A stretch of DNA of 52,536 nt, taken from the NCBI GenBank assembly GCA_024638305.1, contig JAHEKN010000005.1, positions 1 through 52,536 on the forward strand. Direction: 5' to 3'. Below, one piece after another: positions 8,484 through 17,247 of this stretch; position 1 is the stretch's first letter, and each line of letters opens with the position of its first letter. Made by a program: the position numbers and the translations under genes. Under the pieces are notes generated by a model. That model worked only from the letters and a program-made list of their open reading frames with translations, ran no database searches and was not told the origin of the DNA. Origin of the DNA: Gemmatimonadota bacterium. GTDB lineage: Bacteria; Gemmatimonadota; Gemmatimonadetes; Longimicrobiales; Gaopeijiaceae.

Positions 8484-9437
8484 TCAGGGCTGGACGTGTC
8501 GAAGCAGGCCAATCACTGGGATATCCCGGCCCTGGAGCGTGAGCGATCCCGCCACCTCGAAGAGCCCGTAGACCGGCTGGTACAGACCGTCCGCCTCGCC
8601 CGCGCGGAGGTCGAACGAGGTCGCTCGCAGCACCCCGCTCAGCTCCCCGTCGAACGACCGCAGGCTCCACTCGTTGGGCACGTCGCGGCGCGCCGGCTCG
8701 AATGCCCTGACCTCCGTCCACTGCACCCCTACCTCCGGCCATTGCAGCTCCTGGAGCGACCATGTGGCCCACGCCCTATACGGTCGCCCCTCAGGGCCGG
8801 GTTCAGGCGCCACCAGCACGACTTGCACTGAATCCCCGGACATCAGGATCGCCCAGTCCCCCGGGCCCACCCCCTCCGAGTGCCAGGAGCGGCCGAGGTC
8901 TGCGACCAGCCCGGCCACACGCCCGTCGAGCACCATGGCGGTGGCTCGGGAGACCTGGTAGGTGCCCCCACCCGGGCCCCGCCACTCGGCGAGCGGCGCT
9001 CCGAAATCGATTTCGAGCCGGCGAGGACCGTTTACGTATACGAGGGACTGGAGCGCGTCCTGCTCGCCGACGACCAGACGCACGCCTTCGTGCGGGACGA
9101 TCCGCCACGGAACCCGGGAGGGGGGAGATTCCCAGGAGGCGTCGTGGAACGCGTCCCAAACGCCCGCTCGCGCCAGCCAGCCCCGCGCGCGCCGTGCGAC
9201 GCTGCCCGGCTGCGATCGGGCAGACATCTGCCACACCACCGAGATGGAATCGGCGCTGATGAAGGCGAGGCTCCGCTCGTAGATCCTGCCGGCGAAGGGG
9301 CCGGGAGCGGATTGCGGAACGGAGTCGGCCGCCGCGGCCGCGGGATCCTCGACCGCGGGCCCGCCACAGCCTGTCAGGACCAGCAGTGCCACCCAGGCGA
9401 TTCGATGTCGGAGAACGCTTGGCTCACTCCCGATCAC
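8484..9437 (-). CDS. Predicted lipoprotein of unknown function
   Basis: A 317-residue protein with an N-terminal signal and lipobox (IAWVALLVLTGC, Cys24), so it is probably a lipid-anchored envelope protein. The body is mixed beta with repeated Trp/Gly/Pro segments and no motif that I recognise. Its ATG overlaps the stop of the DUF1499 gene by four bases (ATGA) and its stop lies seven bases before the DUF445 start, so the three are one operon on the minus strand. Function unknown. Confidence 0.75.
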   Translation of the reverse strand: MIGSEPSVLRHRIAWVALLVLTGCGGPAVEDPAAAAADSVPQSAPGPFAGRIYERSLAFISADSISVVWQMSARSQPGSVARRARGWLARAGVWDAFHDASWESPPSRVPWRIVPHEGVRLVVGEQDALQSLVYVNGPRRLEIDFGAPLAEWRGPGGGTYQVSRATAMVLDGRVAGLVADLGRSWHSEGVGPGDWAILMSGDSVQVVLVAPEPGPEGRPYRAWATWSLQELQWPEVGVQWTEVRAFEPARRDVPNEWSLRSFDGELSGVLRATSFDLRAGEADGLYQPVYGLFEVAGSLTLQGRDIPVIGLLRHVQP

Positions 9438-9871
9438 GCGGCCGTCACGTGGTCCGCTCCGGGCGGTGGGCTGCGAAGCGAGCGCCTGTGTCCCACTCCG
9501 AGCCGCCCGTCCAGGAGCTTGCAGAAGCGTCCGATTCGGCGTGCGTTCTGGCCGAGATCGAAATAGCCCTTACGCGAGATCGACGTGACGTCGACGCGGG
9601 TCTGTGCGTCGGAGTCGAGCGAGACGTGGACCCTCACGTCGTCGATCCAGCGGAGCAACCTCGTCTGGGCTTCGATGACGATCGTCCCGGAGCGATCGTC
9701 CCAACTCACGACTTCCCAGCGCTTCACGTCCTCTTCGGCCACGAGGAGCGCCGCGTTCCAAACCTGATCGAAGGGGATCGCGTACGTCCGCCCCCGGAGT
9801 CGCGAGTCCGGCGAGTCCGGTCGCGTCTCGGCGCGGTTGTCGGACATCCCACGGACCAGCCTTCCGATCAT
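9434..9871 (-). CDS. DUF1499 family protein
   Basis: A 145-residue protein. The start at 9871 is chosen because an AGGAG lies just upstream; longer in-frame starts run into the divergent gene's promoter region. It shows the DUF1499 pattern: YAIPFDQVWNAAL, the strand WEVVSWDDRSGTIVIEAQTR, the signature LLRWIDDVRVHV and then SRKGYFDLGQNARRIGRF near the C-terminus. The family is widespread and its function is not established. It is the promoter-proximal gene of the minus-strand trio (DUF1499, lipoprotein, DUF445), and it diverges from the nucleotidyltransferase gene at 10101. Confidence 0.85.
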   Translation of the reverse strand: MIGRLVRGMSDNRAETRPDSPDSRLRGRTYAIPFDQVWNAALLVAEEDVKRWEVVSWDDRSGTIVIEAQTRLLRWIDDVRVHVSLDSDAQTRVDVTSISRKGYFDLGQNARRIGRFCKLLDGRLGVGHRRSLRSPPPGADHVTAA

Positions 9872-10100
9872 GTCTCCTGCACCCGAATCTGGCTCACGCC
9901 GCTTCCCCCTCCCGTCTCCGGAACCGAATTCGATGCTGAATCTACACTGATCGCGGACGAAAGTTGAAACCATGCTCATGCCCGCAAATGCCAGGCCGGA
10001 CCCCCGCGTGGGGCACGTCCCTTGCCCCGAACGGGTACGCTGTTCGAGCCGATCGCGGCACCACCGCCCGCGGACCCCGACGACAAGGAGAATCGTCTTC
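9872..10100. promoter_or_regulatory. Divergent intergenic region
   Basis: These 229 bases separate the minus-strand DUF1499 operon from the plus-strand nucleotidyltransferase and must hold promoters for both. I see no convincing -35/-10 pair. A ribosome binding site (AAGGAG at 10085-10090) stands before the 10101 start. Confidence 0.5.
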
Positions 10101-11117
10101 ATGAAGGCCATCATTCCCCTGGCGGGAGTCGGAACCCGTCTGAGGCCGCTCACGCATCACACACCCAAGCCTCTCGTGCGCGTGGCCGGCCGGCCTGTCA
10201 TGAGCTACATCCTCGACGACCTCATCGACCTGGGCGTCGAGGAGATCGTGTTCGTGATCGGATACCTCGGCGATCGCGTGCGCGAATTCGTCGCCGAGCA
10301 TTACCCCGCGGTTCGCGCACACTTCGTCGTGCAGGAGGTTCAGAATGGAACCGCCGGCGCCGTGCAGTTGGGCGAGCCCTTCATCGATGGGGACGTGCTC
10401 ATTCTGTTCGTGGACACGCTCTTCGAGGCCGACCTGTCGATCATCAAGACGCTGGACCCGGCGTGGTCGGGCGTGCTTTGGGCCAAGGAGGTCGAGGACT
10501 ATCACCGATACGGGGTGATCGTGACCGGGCCCGACGGAGCCATGACGCGGATCGTCGAGAAGCCGACCGAGCCCGTCTCCAAGCTCGCCAACATCGGGCT
10601 CTACTACGTGCGCGACCATCGCCTGTTGTTCCAGGGCATCGACCACGTGCTGGGCGGGCCGGCCGCACGGACCGGGGAGTTCTACCTGACGGACGCGTTC
10701 CAGTACATGGTCGACCGGGGAGCGCGACTTCGAACCGCACCAGTCGAAGGTTGGTTCGATTGCGGCAAGCCCGACACGTTGCTCGATACCAACCTCCATC
10801 TCTTGCGAGGCGGACGCGCCGGGGTCGACCCCGGAGCCCGCGTCATGGACAGCGATCTCCACGCGTACGCTCGCGTCGAAGACCGAGCGGAAGTGCGCGG
10901 CAGCACCCTCGGGCCCGGCGTCACAGTCGAGGCCGGAGCCACGGTCGTGGACTCGCATCTCGCGAACACGATCATCGGTGCCGGGACCAGGATCACGGGC
11001 TCGCGGATCCGAGATTCGCTGATCGGAGCGGAGGCCCGGATCGTGGACCTAGAGGGCTCGTTCCTCCTGGCCGACCATTCGGTGGCCGAGGGAGGCGAGC
11101 GAGCCGAGGGGGCCTGA
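10101..11117 (+). CDS. Sugar-1-phosphate nucleotidyltransferase (RmlA-like with C-terminal left-handed beta helix)
   Basis: A 338-residue NDP-sugar pyrophosphorylase. The N-terminal signature LAGVGTRLRPLT at residues 7-18 followed by PKPLVRVAGRP is the nucleotide-binding loop; VEKP near residue 152 and the region around GEFYLTDAFQYM are also typical. After about residue 255 come hexapeptide-like repeats (STLGPGVTVEAGATVVDSHL) that form a left-handed beta helix, as in the long RmlA/GlmU-type enzymes. It likely makes a nucleotide sugar for cell-surface polysaccharide. ATG is supported by AAGGAG upstream. The sugar and nucleotide cannot be named from sequence; no other polysaccharide gene is nearby. 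Confidence 0.9.
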   Translation: MKAIIPLAGVGTRLRPLTHHTPKPLVRVAGRPVMSYILDDLIDLGVEEIVFVIGYLGDRVREFVAEHYPAVRAHFVVQEVQNGTAGAVQLGEPFIDGDVLILFVDTLFEADLSIIKTLDPAWSGVLWAKEVEDYHRYGVIVTGPDGAMTRIVEKPTEPVSKLANIGLYYVRDHRLLFQGIDHVLGGPAARTGEFYLTDAFQYMVDRGARLRTAPVEGWFDCGKPDTLLDTNLHLLRGGRAGVDPGARVMDSDLHAYARVEDRAEVRGSTLGPGVTVEAGATVVDSHLANTIIGAGTRITGSRIRDSLIGAEARIVDLEGSFLLADHSVAEGGERAEGA

Positions 11118-11245
11118 GCGGTGCTCCCCCGGCGCGGGGGCCCCGAATGGCCGCCGGGCCGTTGCCCCGAGGTGGCGCCTCCGGTCATAATTCGAGGCGC
11201 GAGTCACCCACCCCCCGAACCGCGCCCGCCGTATCCTCAGAGGTC

Positions 11246-12487
11246 ATGAACGAAGGATCGCTGGTCCACGACTGGAACGAGAGCGCCTCCACCCTCCGGT
11301 GGCGCCGCGGCTCCGGCGTGGAGTTGGACGACGAAACGCTGCGCGACGGGCTTCAGTGCCCCTCGGTGGTCGATCCCTCCATCGACGACAAGATCCGCCT
11401 CCTCCACCTGATGGACGGGTTCGGGATTCACACGGCGGACGTGGGGCTCCCGGGCGCCGGTCCGCGCGCGGTCGCGGACGTCACCCGCCTGGTGCGCGAG
11501 ATCGCGACGGCGGGTCTTTCGATCACGCCCAATTGCGCGGCGCGGACGGTCGTTGCCGACATCCAGCCCATCGTGGAGATCTCCCAGGCCGTCGGGTTGC
11601 CGATCGAGGCGTGCACGTTCATCGGGAGCTCCGCCGTCCGGCAGTACGCCGAAGGTTGGACGCTCGACCACATGCTGGAGCGGAGCGAGAAGGCTGTGCG
11701 CTTTGCGGTCGGGCAGGGGCTGCCCGTGATGTTCGTGACGGAAGACACCACACGGGCACGGCCGGAGACGCTCGTGGCCCTCTACACCAACGCCATCCGT
11801 TGGGGAGCCCGCCGGATCTGTCTGGCCGACACCGTCGGCCACGCCACGCCGGACGGCGTTCGTGCACTGGTGACGTTCGTCCGTGAGCAGATCGTGCGTC
11901 CGTCGGGCGAAGACATCAAGATCGATTGGCACGGACACCGAGACCGTGGACTCGGACTGGCCAATGCGCTGGCGGCTATCGAGGCCGGGGCCCATCGGAT
12001 CCACGGAACGGCGCTCGGGATCGGCGAGCGCGTGGGTAACGTGGAGATGGACCTGCTCCTCGTGAACCTGAAGCTGCTCGGACTCCACGACGGGGACCTC
12101 TCCAATCTAGCGGAGTACTGCGATCTCACGTCGCGGGCCTGCAAGGTGCCCCTGAACAACAGCTATCCGGTCTTCGGGCGCGACGCCTTCCGCACCGGAA
12201 CGGGCGTACACGCGGCCGCCATCATCAAGGCGGAGGCGAAGGGCCACGGATGGCTGGCCGACCTGGTGTACTCGGGCGTTCCTGCGTCCATGTTCGGCCG
12301 CTACCAAGAGATCGAGGTAGGCCCCATGTCCGGACTCTCGAACGTCAAGCACTGGCTCGAAGTGCGCGGCTACGACTCGTCGGACGAAGCGCTGTGCTCC
12401 CGCATCTTCGAGCTAGCCAAGCAGTCGGATCACACCTTGGAGCCGGAGGAGATCGAAGCGCTGATCGTGCAGGGGTCGGACGTGTGA
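11246..12487 (+). CDS. LeuA/homocitrate-synthase-family enzyme (TIM barrel, DRE-TIM metallolyase)
   Basis: A 413-residue protein of the DRE-TIM group (isopropylmalate synthase, homocitrate synthase, HMG-CoA lyase). The metal/acyl-CoA motif is DETLRDGLQ (residues 28-37), where classical LeuA has TLRDGEQ; the Glu-to-Leu change is unusual. Metal-ligand histidines are in WHGHRDRGLGLANALA (His229 and His231), and the loop GTALGIGERVGNVEMD matches the family GxGERxGN motif. It lacks the leucine-binding regulatory domain, so it is a short form. It could act in leucine or lysine precursor synthesis or in a related aldol condensation; the substrate is uncertain. A long in-frame extension upstream is non-coding overlap with the previous gene. 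Confidence 0.8.
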   Translation: MNEGSLVHDWNESASTLRWRRGSGVELDDETLRDGLQCPSVVDPSIDDKIRLLHLMDGFGIHTADVGLPGAGPRAVADVTRLVREIATAGLSITPNCAARTVVADIQPIVEISQAVGLPIEACTFIGSSAVRQYAEGWTLDHMLERSEKAVRFAVGQGLPVMFVTEDTTRARPETLVALYTNAIRWGARRICLADTVGHATPDGVRALVTFVREQIVRPSGEDIKIDWHGHRDRGLGLANALAAIEAGAHRIHGTALGIGERVGNVEMDLLLVNLKLLGLHDGDLSNLAEYCDLTSRACKVPLNNSYPVFGRDAFRTGTGVHAAAIIKAEAKGHGWLADLVYSGVPASMFGRYQEIEVGPMSGLSNVKHWLEVRGYDSSDEALCSRIFELAKQSDHTLEPEEIEALIVQGSDV

Positions 12488-12506
12488 GTCGGGCCGCCAC
12501 GCCGGC

Positions 12507-13238
12507 ATGAGCTCCGAGGCCCAGGGCGGCGGCAGGGTGCTCGTCATCGAGGACGAGCCCGACATCGCGGCGCTCATCGCCTATCACCTCACACGCCGGG
12601 GGTACCGGGTCGAGACGGCATCGACCGGACGCGAGGGTATCGCCGCCCTCGCCCGCGAGGTTGCGGACCTGGTCGTCCTCGACGTCATGCTGCCGGGCAT
12701 CTCGGGACTCGACGTGTTGCGGTCCGTGCGCTCTGAGGGGCCCGCTCGCGACGTGCCCGTGCTCGTCCTCACGGCGCGGCGCAGCCAGGACGATCGAATA
12801 CTGGGGCTCGAGCTCGGAGCGGACGACTATCTGACCAAGCCCTTCAGCCCCAAGGAGCTTCTCCTCCGCGTGGAGGCGATTCTTCGCCGGAGTCGGCAGG
12901 CTCCTCTCGAGTCCGGCACTCAGGTTCTCAGGGCCGGGACGCTCTACCTGAACGCAGCGGCGTCTACGGCCTCGCTCGATGGAGAGCCCCTCAATCTCAC
13001 GCCGACCGAGTTCCGGCTTCTGCAGGCGTTTCTCGAGCGTCCCGGCAGCACGCAATCCCGACGGCGCCTCCTGGAGGACGCCTGGAACGTGGACCGGAGC
13101 GTATCGGGGCGCTTGCATACTCGAACCGTCGACATGCACGTGCGCCGCCTGAGAGCGAAGCTCGGGGAGGCCGGCAACTGGATCGAGACGGTCCGCGGGT
13201 TCGGATATCGGTTCCAACCGAGTCCCGACGATCCATGA
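12507..13238 (+). CDS. OmpR/PhoB-family response regulator
   Basis: A 243-residue two-domain regulator. The receiver domain has the acidic pocket (EDE at 15-17), the phosphoacceptor Asp59 in VVLDVMLPG, Thr89 and Lys111 in LTKPFSPKEL. The C-terminal winged helix includes NLTPTEFRLLQAFLERPG and HTRTVDMHVRRLRAKLGE, ending with the IETVRGFGYRF strand typical of OmpR/PhoB proteins. It precedes a histidine kinase on the same strand with an 82-base gap. The pair resembles PhoB/PhoR, which control the response to phosphate starvation, but a different signal is possible. Confidence 0.93.
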   Translation: MSSEAQGGGRVLVIEDEPDIAALIAYHLTRRGYRVETASTGREGIAALAREVADLVVLDVMLPGISGLDVLRSVRSEGPARDVPVLVLTARRSQDDRILGLELGADDYLTKPFSPKELLLRVEAILRRSRQAPLESGTQVLRAGTLYLNAAASTASLDGEPLNLTPTEFRLLQAFLERPGSTQSRRRLLEDAWNVDRSVSGRLHTRTVDMHVRRLRAKLGEAGNWIETVRGFGYRFQPSPDDP

Positions 13239-13320
13239 GGGGGCGCTTCGTGGGCCGACGCGGGTCGGAGCGCGAAAGAGCCCACGAGCCGGTCTCCGTC
13301 GACACGGGACAACTGCGACG

Positions 13321-14640
13321 ATGAGCCGCTTCGCCGCTTACGTCGCGATCTTCGCCCTGGTCGGAGCCGCCGCCCTCGTCGGGAGCTTCCTCGGCGGCCC
13401 GTGGCGGACCTTCGGCCTGGCGGTCGTGGGAGCCTCCGGCCTGGTGCTGGTGAGGCAGCTCGTCTCGCCGTTCCGGGCTCTCGAGCGGGCCGCGCGGCTG
13501 GTGGCTGCCGGTGACGCGACGACGGTGGTCGGGTTCGAGCTTCCCGAGGAGGCACGGAACGCGGCCGTGGCCCTGGACGCGGCGATTGCCGCGCAACGCG
13601 ATCGACTGACGGATGTCGAGGCTCGTGGCCGCGACCTGACGCTACTGCTCGACCGGATGGACGAGGGGGTGGTCGCGATCGAAAAGGGTGGTCGCCTGCG
13701 AGTCACGAACCGCGCGGCTCGTCAGATCCTGGGGCTCTCTGGGGAGGCCGGCCCCCGTCCGATGGCCTCGGAGGTCCGAAGCGGCGAGCTGCGGGCCGTC
13801 CTGGACACGTCGCTCCAGACTCAGATCCACCCCCGCGAGATTCTGGTGGGTGGGCGGGAGATCCTGGTCGAATCCAACCCGGTAGAGGGTGGCGCGATCG
13901 TCCGCCTGCGTGACGTCACCGACGTGCGCCGCCTCGAGCAGGTGCGCACGGACTTCGTTGCCAATGCCTCCCACGAGCTCAAGACGCCGCTCACCGCGGT
14001 TCGCGGATTCGCGGAGACGCTCCTCGACGACGAAGAGGCGCCCGCCGACATCCAGCGCCAGTTCCTCCGCATGATCTACGAGAACACGATCCGGCTCCAG
14101 AACATCGTCGAGGACCTGCTCGACCTGTCTCGCTTGGAGTCGGGCGGTTGGAGTCCCGAGTTGGAGGCGGTCGACGTCGGCGACGTGGCCCGCGACTCCT
14201 GGGCGGCGGTGCAAGAGGTGCGAGGCGCCGTCCGGACCTTCACCGTGCGAGGCCGGTGCTGGGCCCTGGCCGACCGCGGCGGACTTCATCACGTCCTTCG
14301 CAATCTCCTGGACAACGCGGTGCGGCACACGGACCCAGATGGTCACATCGGAGTCGTGACGCGCGAGGAGGGCGGTTCCGTCGTCGTCGAAGTGACGGAC
14401 GACGGCGCGGGCATCCCGCCCGATCAGCTGCCGAGGATCTTCGAGCGCTTCTTCCGGGTGGACAAAGCGAGGTCTCGCGCCCAGGGTGGCACTGGGCTCG
14501 GACTCGCGATCGTGTCCCATCTGGTCTCCCGCATGGGGGGTAGTTTGTCGGCCGAAAGCCAGTTCGGAGTTGGAACGTCGATTCGGTTCACGTTGCCGAA
14601 GGCCATGGCGGGTACACCCACACCCGTGAGGGAGCGGTAG
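13321..14640 (+). CDS. PhoR-like sensor histidine kinase
   Basis: A 439-residue membrane kinase. Two hydrophobic segments (residues 4-25 and 30-48) form a short hairpin anchor with almost no periplasmic loop, as in PhoR. A HAMP/linker and a PAS-like domain (about 100-205) follow. His218 in NASHELKTPL is the phosphorylated residue. The ATPase domain contains the N-box (LRNLLDNAVRH), the G1 box DDGAGIP, the F-box FERFFRV and the G2 box GGTGLGLAI. It is the probable partner of the adjacent regulator. The tiny periplasmic part suggests sensing through a partner such as a PhoU-like protein; one is encoded at 31336. Confidence 0.92.
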   Translation: MSRFAAYVAIFALVGAAALVGSFLGGPWRTFGLAVVGASGLVLVRQLVSPFRALERAARLVAAGDATTVVGFELPEEARNAAVALDAAIAAQRDRLTDVEARGRDLTLLLDRMDEGVVAIEKGGRLRVTNRAARQILGLSGEAGPRPMASEVRSGELRAVLDTSLQTQIHPREILVGGREILVESNPVEGGAIVRLRDVTDVRRLEQVRTDFVANASHELKTPLTAVRGFAETLLDDEEAPADIQRQFLRMIYENTIRLQNIVEDLLDLSRLESGGWSPELEAVDVGDVARDSWAAVQEVRGAVRTFTVRGRCWALADRGGLHHVLRNLLDNAVRHTDPDGHIGVVTREEGGSVVVEVTDDGAGIPPDQLPRIFERFFRVDKARSRAQGGTGLGLAIVSHLVSRMGGSLSAESQFGVGTSIRFTLPKAMAGTPTPVRER

Positions 14641-14643
14641 CAC

Positions 14644-15558
14644 ATGTCCATGCACGAGCACGAGGAGCAGATCCGTTCCGAGTACGAAGACCCGGCGCCG
14701 TCCGAGTATGAAGACCACGGGCTTTCGGAGTACTCGGACTCCGCGTTCTCGAACGTCCTCGCGCCCGAGGAGGCGCCGGCCGCCCTGCGCTCGAACCCGG
14801 AGCTCGACGGGAAGGTGGCCATCATCACCGGAGGCTCGAGCGGGATCGGACGGGCCGTCGCCATCGCCTTTGCCAAGGCGGGCATCCACGTGGCATTCAA
14901 CTACCTCGACGACGGCACGGCGCGCACCCGGCGCGAGGCACAGCAGGTCGCGGCCGAGATTGCCTCGCTCGGGGTGCGTGTCGTATGCAGGGCCTGCGAC
15001 GTGCGACGGTCGGAGGAGGCCGACGGGTTCGTCAGCGAGACGGTGGAGACCCTCGGGGGCCTGCACATCCTGGTCAACAACGCCGGGATCGGGAGGGATC
15101 GGGCCTTGTGGCGAATGTCGGACCAGGAATGGACCGCCGTGCTCGAGACCAACCTCAACGGCGCATTCTATTTCACGCGGGCCGCCGGTCCTCATTTCCG
15201 CAACCAGGAATACGGCAAGATCGTCAATGTGGCGTCGGTGCACGGCCTGCGCTCGGAATTCGGGCTCTCCAACTATTCCGCATCGAAGGCCGGCCTGATC
15301 GGGCTCACGCGAAGCACCGCGGTGGAGTTCGGTCACGCCAACGTGAACGTGAACGCGATTGCTCCTGGCTACATTCGCACCACCCGTCTGACGGCCTCCG
15401 TGCCGCCTGAAATCTTGGACCGCGCGAGGGACCGAAGCGTGCTGGGACGGCTCGGCGACCCCAACGACGTCGCCGGCGTCGTGTTGTTCCTGGTGTCGGA
15501 GGCCGCACGCCACATCACCGGAGCGGTGATCCCGATCGACGGCGGTTACCTGCTGTGA
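14644..15558 (+). CDS. Short-chain dehydrogenase/reductase with acidic N-terminal tail
   Basis: A 304-residue SDR that starts four bases after the kinase stop. Residues 57-304 are a classical SDR: cofactor loop TGGSSGIG at 62-69, NNAG, catalytic Ser198, Tyr211 and Lys215 in YSASK, and the C-terminal GAVIPIDGGYLL. The best-known close relatives are FabG-type 3-oxoacyl reductases, but many unrelated reductases share the pattern. The first 55 residues are unusual: a Glu/Asp/Tyr-rich tail containing three SEYxD units (SEYED, SEYED, SEYSD). This tail is absent from normal SDRs and is probably disordered. Its location after a kinase suggests it may be cotranscribed with the two-component pair. Confidence 0.88.
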   Translation: MSMHEHEEQIRSEYEDPAPSEYEDHGLSEYSDSAFSNVLAPEEAPAALRSNPELDGKVAIITGGSSGIGRAVAIAFAKAGIHVAFNYLDDGTARTRREAQQVAAEIASLGVRVVCRACDVRRSEEADGFVSETVETLGGLHILVNNAGIGRDRALWRMSDQEWTAVLETNLNGAFYFTRAAGPHFRNQEYGKIVNVASVHGLRSEFGLSNYSASKAGLIGLTRSTAVEFGHANVNVNAIAPGYIRTTRLTASVPPEILDRARDRSVLGRLGDPNDVAGVVLFLVSEAARHITGAVIPIDGGYLL

Positions 15559-15706
15559 CCTTTTCGCCGCACCGCCGGAGCGACGAGCTCCGAGAACGCG
15601 CCCGCCCACTTCGCTGAAGGGGAACCCACCCCGCCCCGCCCCGCGTTCGGTGGGCGAGGGACGACGTTCGGTCCCTCCACGACTGCACCCCGAGAGCCGA
15701 AGCGGT

Positions 15707-16831
15707 GTGAACACCATTCCCAGTTCCGGATTGCGCGCAGCGCTGCTGGCCGGTGCGCTCGCTGGTCTTCTCTTGCCGACGACGCCGGATCTGTCCGCGC
15801 AGGAGCGTTGGAGAACCGACTTCACCAAGCGGACGATCGACCTGGACGAGCTCATCTCCGGTGGTCCGCCCAAGGACGGGATTCCGGCCATCGACGATCC
15901 CAAGTTCATCTCGACAGCCGAGGCGAACCGTTGGCTCGAGGGCCGGGAGCCCGTCGCGGTGGTCAGCCTCCAAGGCAGGACCCACATCTATCCGCTGCAG
16001 GTGCTGATCTGGCACGAGATCGTCAACGACGAGGTCGGTGGCGTCCCCGTTTCCGTGACGTACTGCCCCCTCTGCAACACGATGCTCGCGTTCGATCGTC
16101 GCTTCGACGGGCGCGTGCTCGACTTCGGCACGACCGGGAGGCTCCGTTATTCGGACCTGGTGATGTACGACCGGCAGACGGAATCGTGGTGGCAGCAGGC
16201 GACGGGGGAGGGCATCATCGGCGAGTACGCCGGAGAGCGCCTGACCTTCATCCCCTCACCCATCCTCAGTTGGGCGGAGGCCAGGCGCGCGCATCCCGAG
16301 GCCCGCGTGTTGTCTCGGGACACCGGGCACGTTCGCGATTACGGACGCAATCCGTACGAGGGTTATGACCGTGGCGGTCCCCTGCGCTGGGCGTTTCCCC
16401 GCAGAGCGGACACGCGCCTAGGGCCAATGGAGCGGGTGGCGGCGATCGAATTTGGGAGGGAGTCCATCGCGGTGCCGTTCGAAGCGCTCGCGCTCGAGAA
16501 GGTCGTCCAGGCCGAGGTCGGCGGTGTCGAGCTGGTGGTGTTCTGGACCCCCGGCACCGCGTCCGCGCTCGACGCTGGAGCGCTCGCGGAAGGTCGGGAT
16601 GTAGGTGCGACCAACGTGTTTCGGGCCGCGTTGGGAGGTCGGGCGCTCGAGTTCGAGGCGGCCGACGACGGTCGGTTCCGGGATCGGGAGACCGGAACGC
16701 TGTGGGACATGAGCGGGCGGGCGGTCCAGGGGGAGCTGGCCGGCCGACAGCTCGAGGCGATCCCCCACGGCAACCACTTCTGGTTTGCGTGGGCGGTCTT
16801 CAAGCCCGATACGAGAATCGTCCGCTACTAG
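15707..16831 (+). CDS. Exported DUF3179 domain protein
   Basis: With the GTG start at 15707 the product is 374 residues and begins with a signal peptide (ALLAGALAGLLLPTTPDLSAQ) that ends in an AxA-type cleavage site. The mature part has the DUF3179 pattern: ISTAEANRWLEGREPVAVV, then YPLQVLIWHEIVND, the cysteine motif VTYCPLCNTMLAFDR and the segment WWQQATGEGIIG. The CPLC pair may bind a metal or be redox active; the family has no firmly assigned function. A longer in-frame start at 15650 would bury the signal behind 19 polar residues and is less likely. Confidence 0.88.
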   Translation: MNTIPSSGLRAALLAGALAGLLLPTTPDLSAQERWRTDFTKRTIDLDELISGGPPKDGIPAIDDPKFISTAEANRWLEGREPVAVVSLQGRTHIYPLQVLIWHEIVNDEVGGVPVSVTYCPLCNTMLAFDRRFDGRVLDFGTTGRLRYSDLVMYDRQTESWWQQATGEGIIGEYAGERLTFIPSPILSWAEARRAHPEARVLSRDTGHVRDYGRNPYEGYDRGGPLRWAFPRRADTRLGPMERVAAIEFGRESIAVPFEALALEKVVQAEVGGVELVVFWTPGTASALDAGALAEGRDVGATNVFRAALGGRALEFEAADDGRFRDRETGTLWDMSGRAVQGELAGRQLEAIPHGNHFWFAWAVFKPDTRIVRY

Positions 16832-16943
16832 TGTCGGGCTGCGAGAGTCTGGTGCCCTCTCCTACAGCGCCGCACCAACTGAGCGGACGATCCCTGTACC
16901 CGGTGGCTTCGATCGGCGTGGGCGGACCCGACGCCGACCGGCA

Positions 16944-17141
16944 TCAGTCGACCACGAACGTGACCTTGCAGTTCACCCGGTAGCGCGTGACTTCACCGTC
17001 CTTGACGTTGGCTTGGATATTCTCGACGTACACGCTGCGGATGTTCTTGATGGTCTTGCGAGCTTCGGTGACGCCATCCTCGATGGCGCCCTCGATCGAC
17101 TTTCCTTCGGCCAGGATTTCGATGACCTTGGCGACTGCCAT
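16944..17141 (-). CDS. Dodecin family flavin-binding protein
   Basis: A 65-residue protein starting MAVAKVIEILAEGKSIEGA, preceded by a strong GGAGG ribosome binding site; longer in-frame starts run into the msrB region. Length and pattern (SIEGAIEDGVTEARKTIKNIRSVYV then VNCKVTFVVD) match dodecin, a small dodecameric flavoprotein that stores riboflavin/FMN or lumichrome. It is a single gene on the minus strand between DUF3179 and msrB, both on the plus strand. Confidence 0.93.
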   Translation of the reverse strand: MAVAKVIEILAEGKSIEGAIEDGVTEARKTIKNIRSVYVENIQANVKDGEVTRYRVNCKVTFVVD

Positions 17142-17247
17142 TGGTTCCCCCTCCAGATGAGCTTGGATTTCGGCGGGGTCAGACGGTAGTCGACCCCCAT
17201 GCGGCGGCGCAACCGACCGCTCGGCGCACCCCCGATTGGACAGACAG

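Noticed and set aside
10022..11245. In-frame 5' extension of the LeuA-like gene
   Set aside because: It overlaps the nucleotidyltransferase in another frame and its translation is Arg/Pro-rich nonsense; the ATG at 11246 fits the family N-terminus.
13642..15987. Long minus-strand open frame opposite kinase and dehydrogenase
   Set aside because: Antisense to genes with intact catalytic motifs; no domain seen in its translation.
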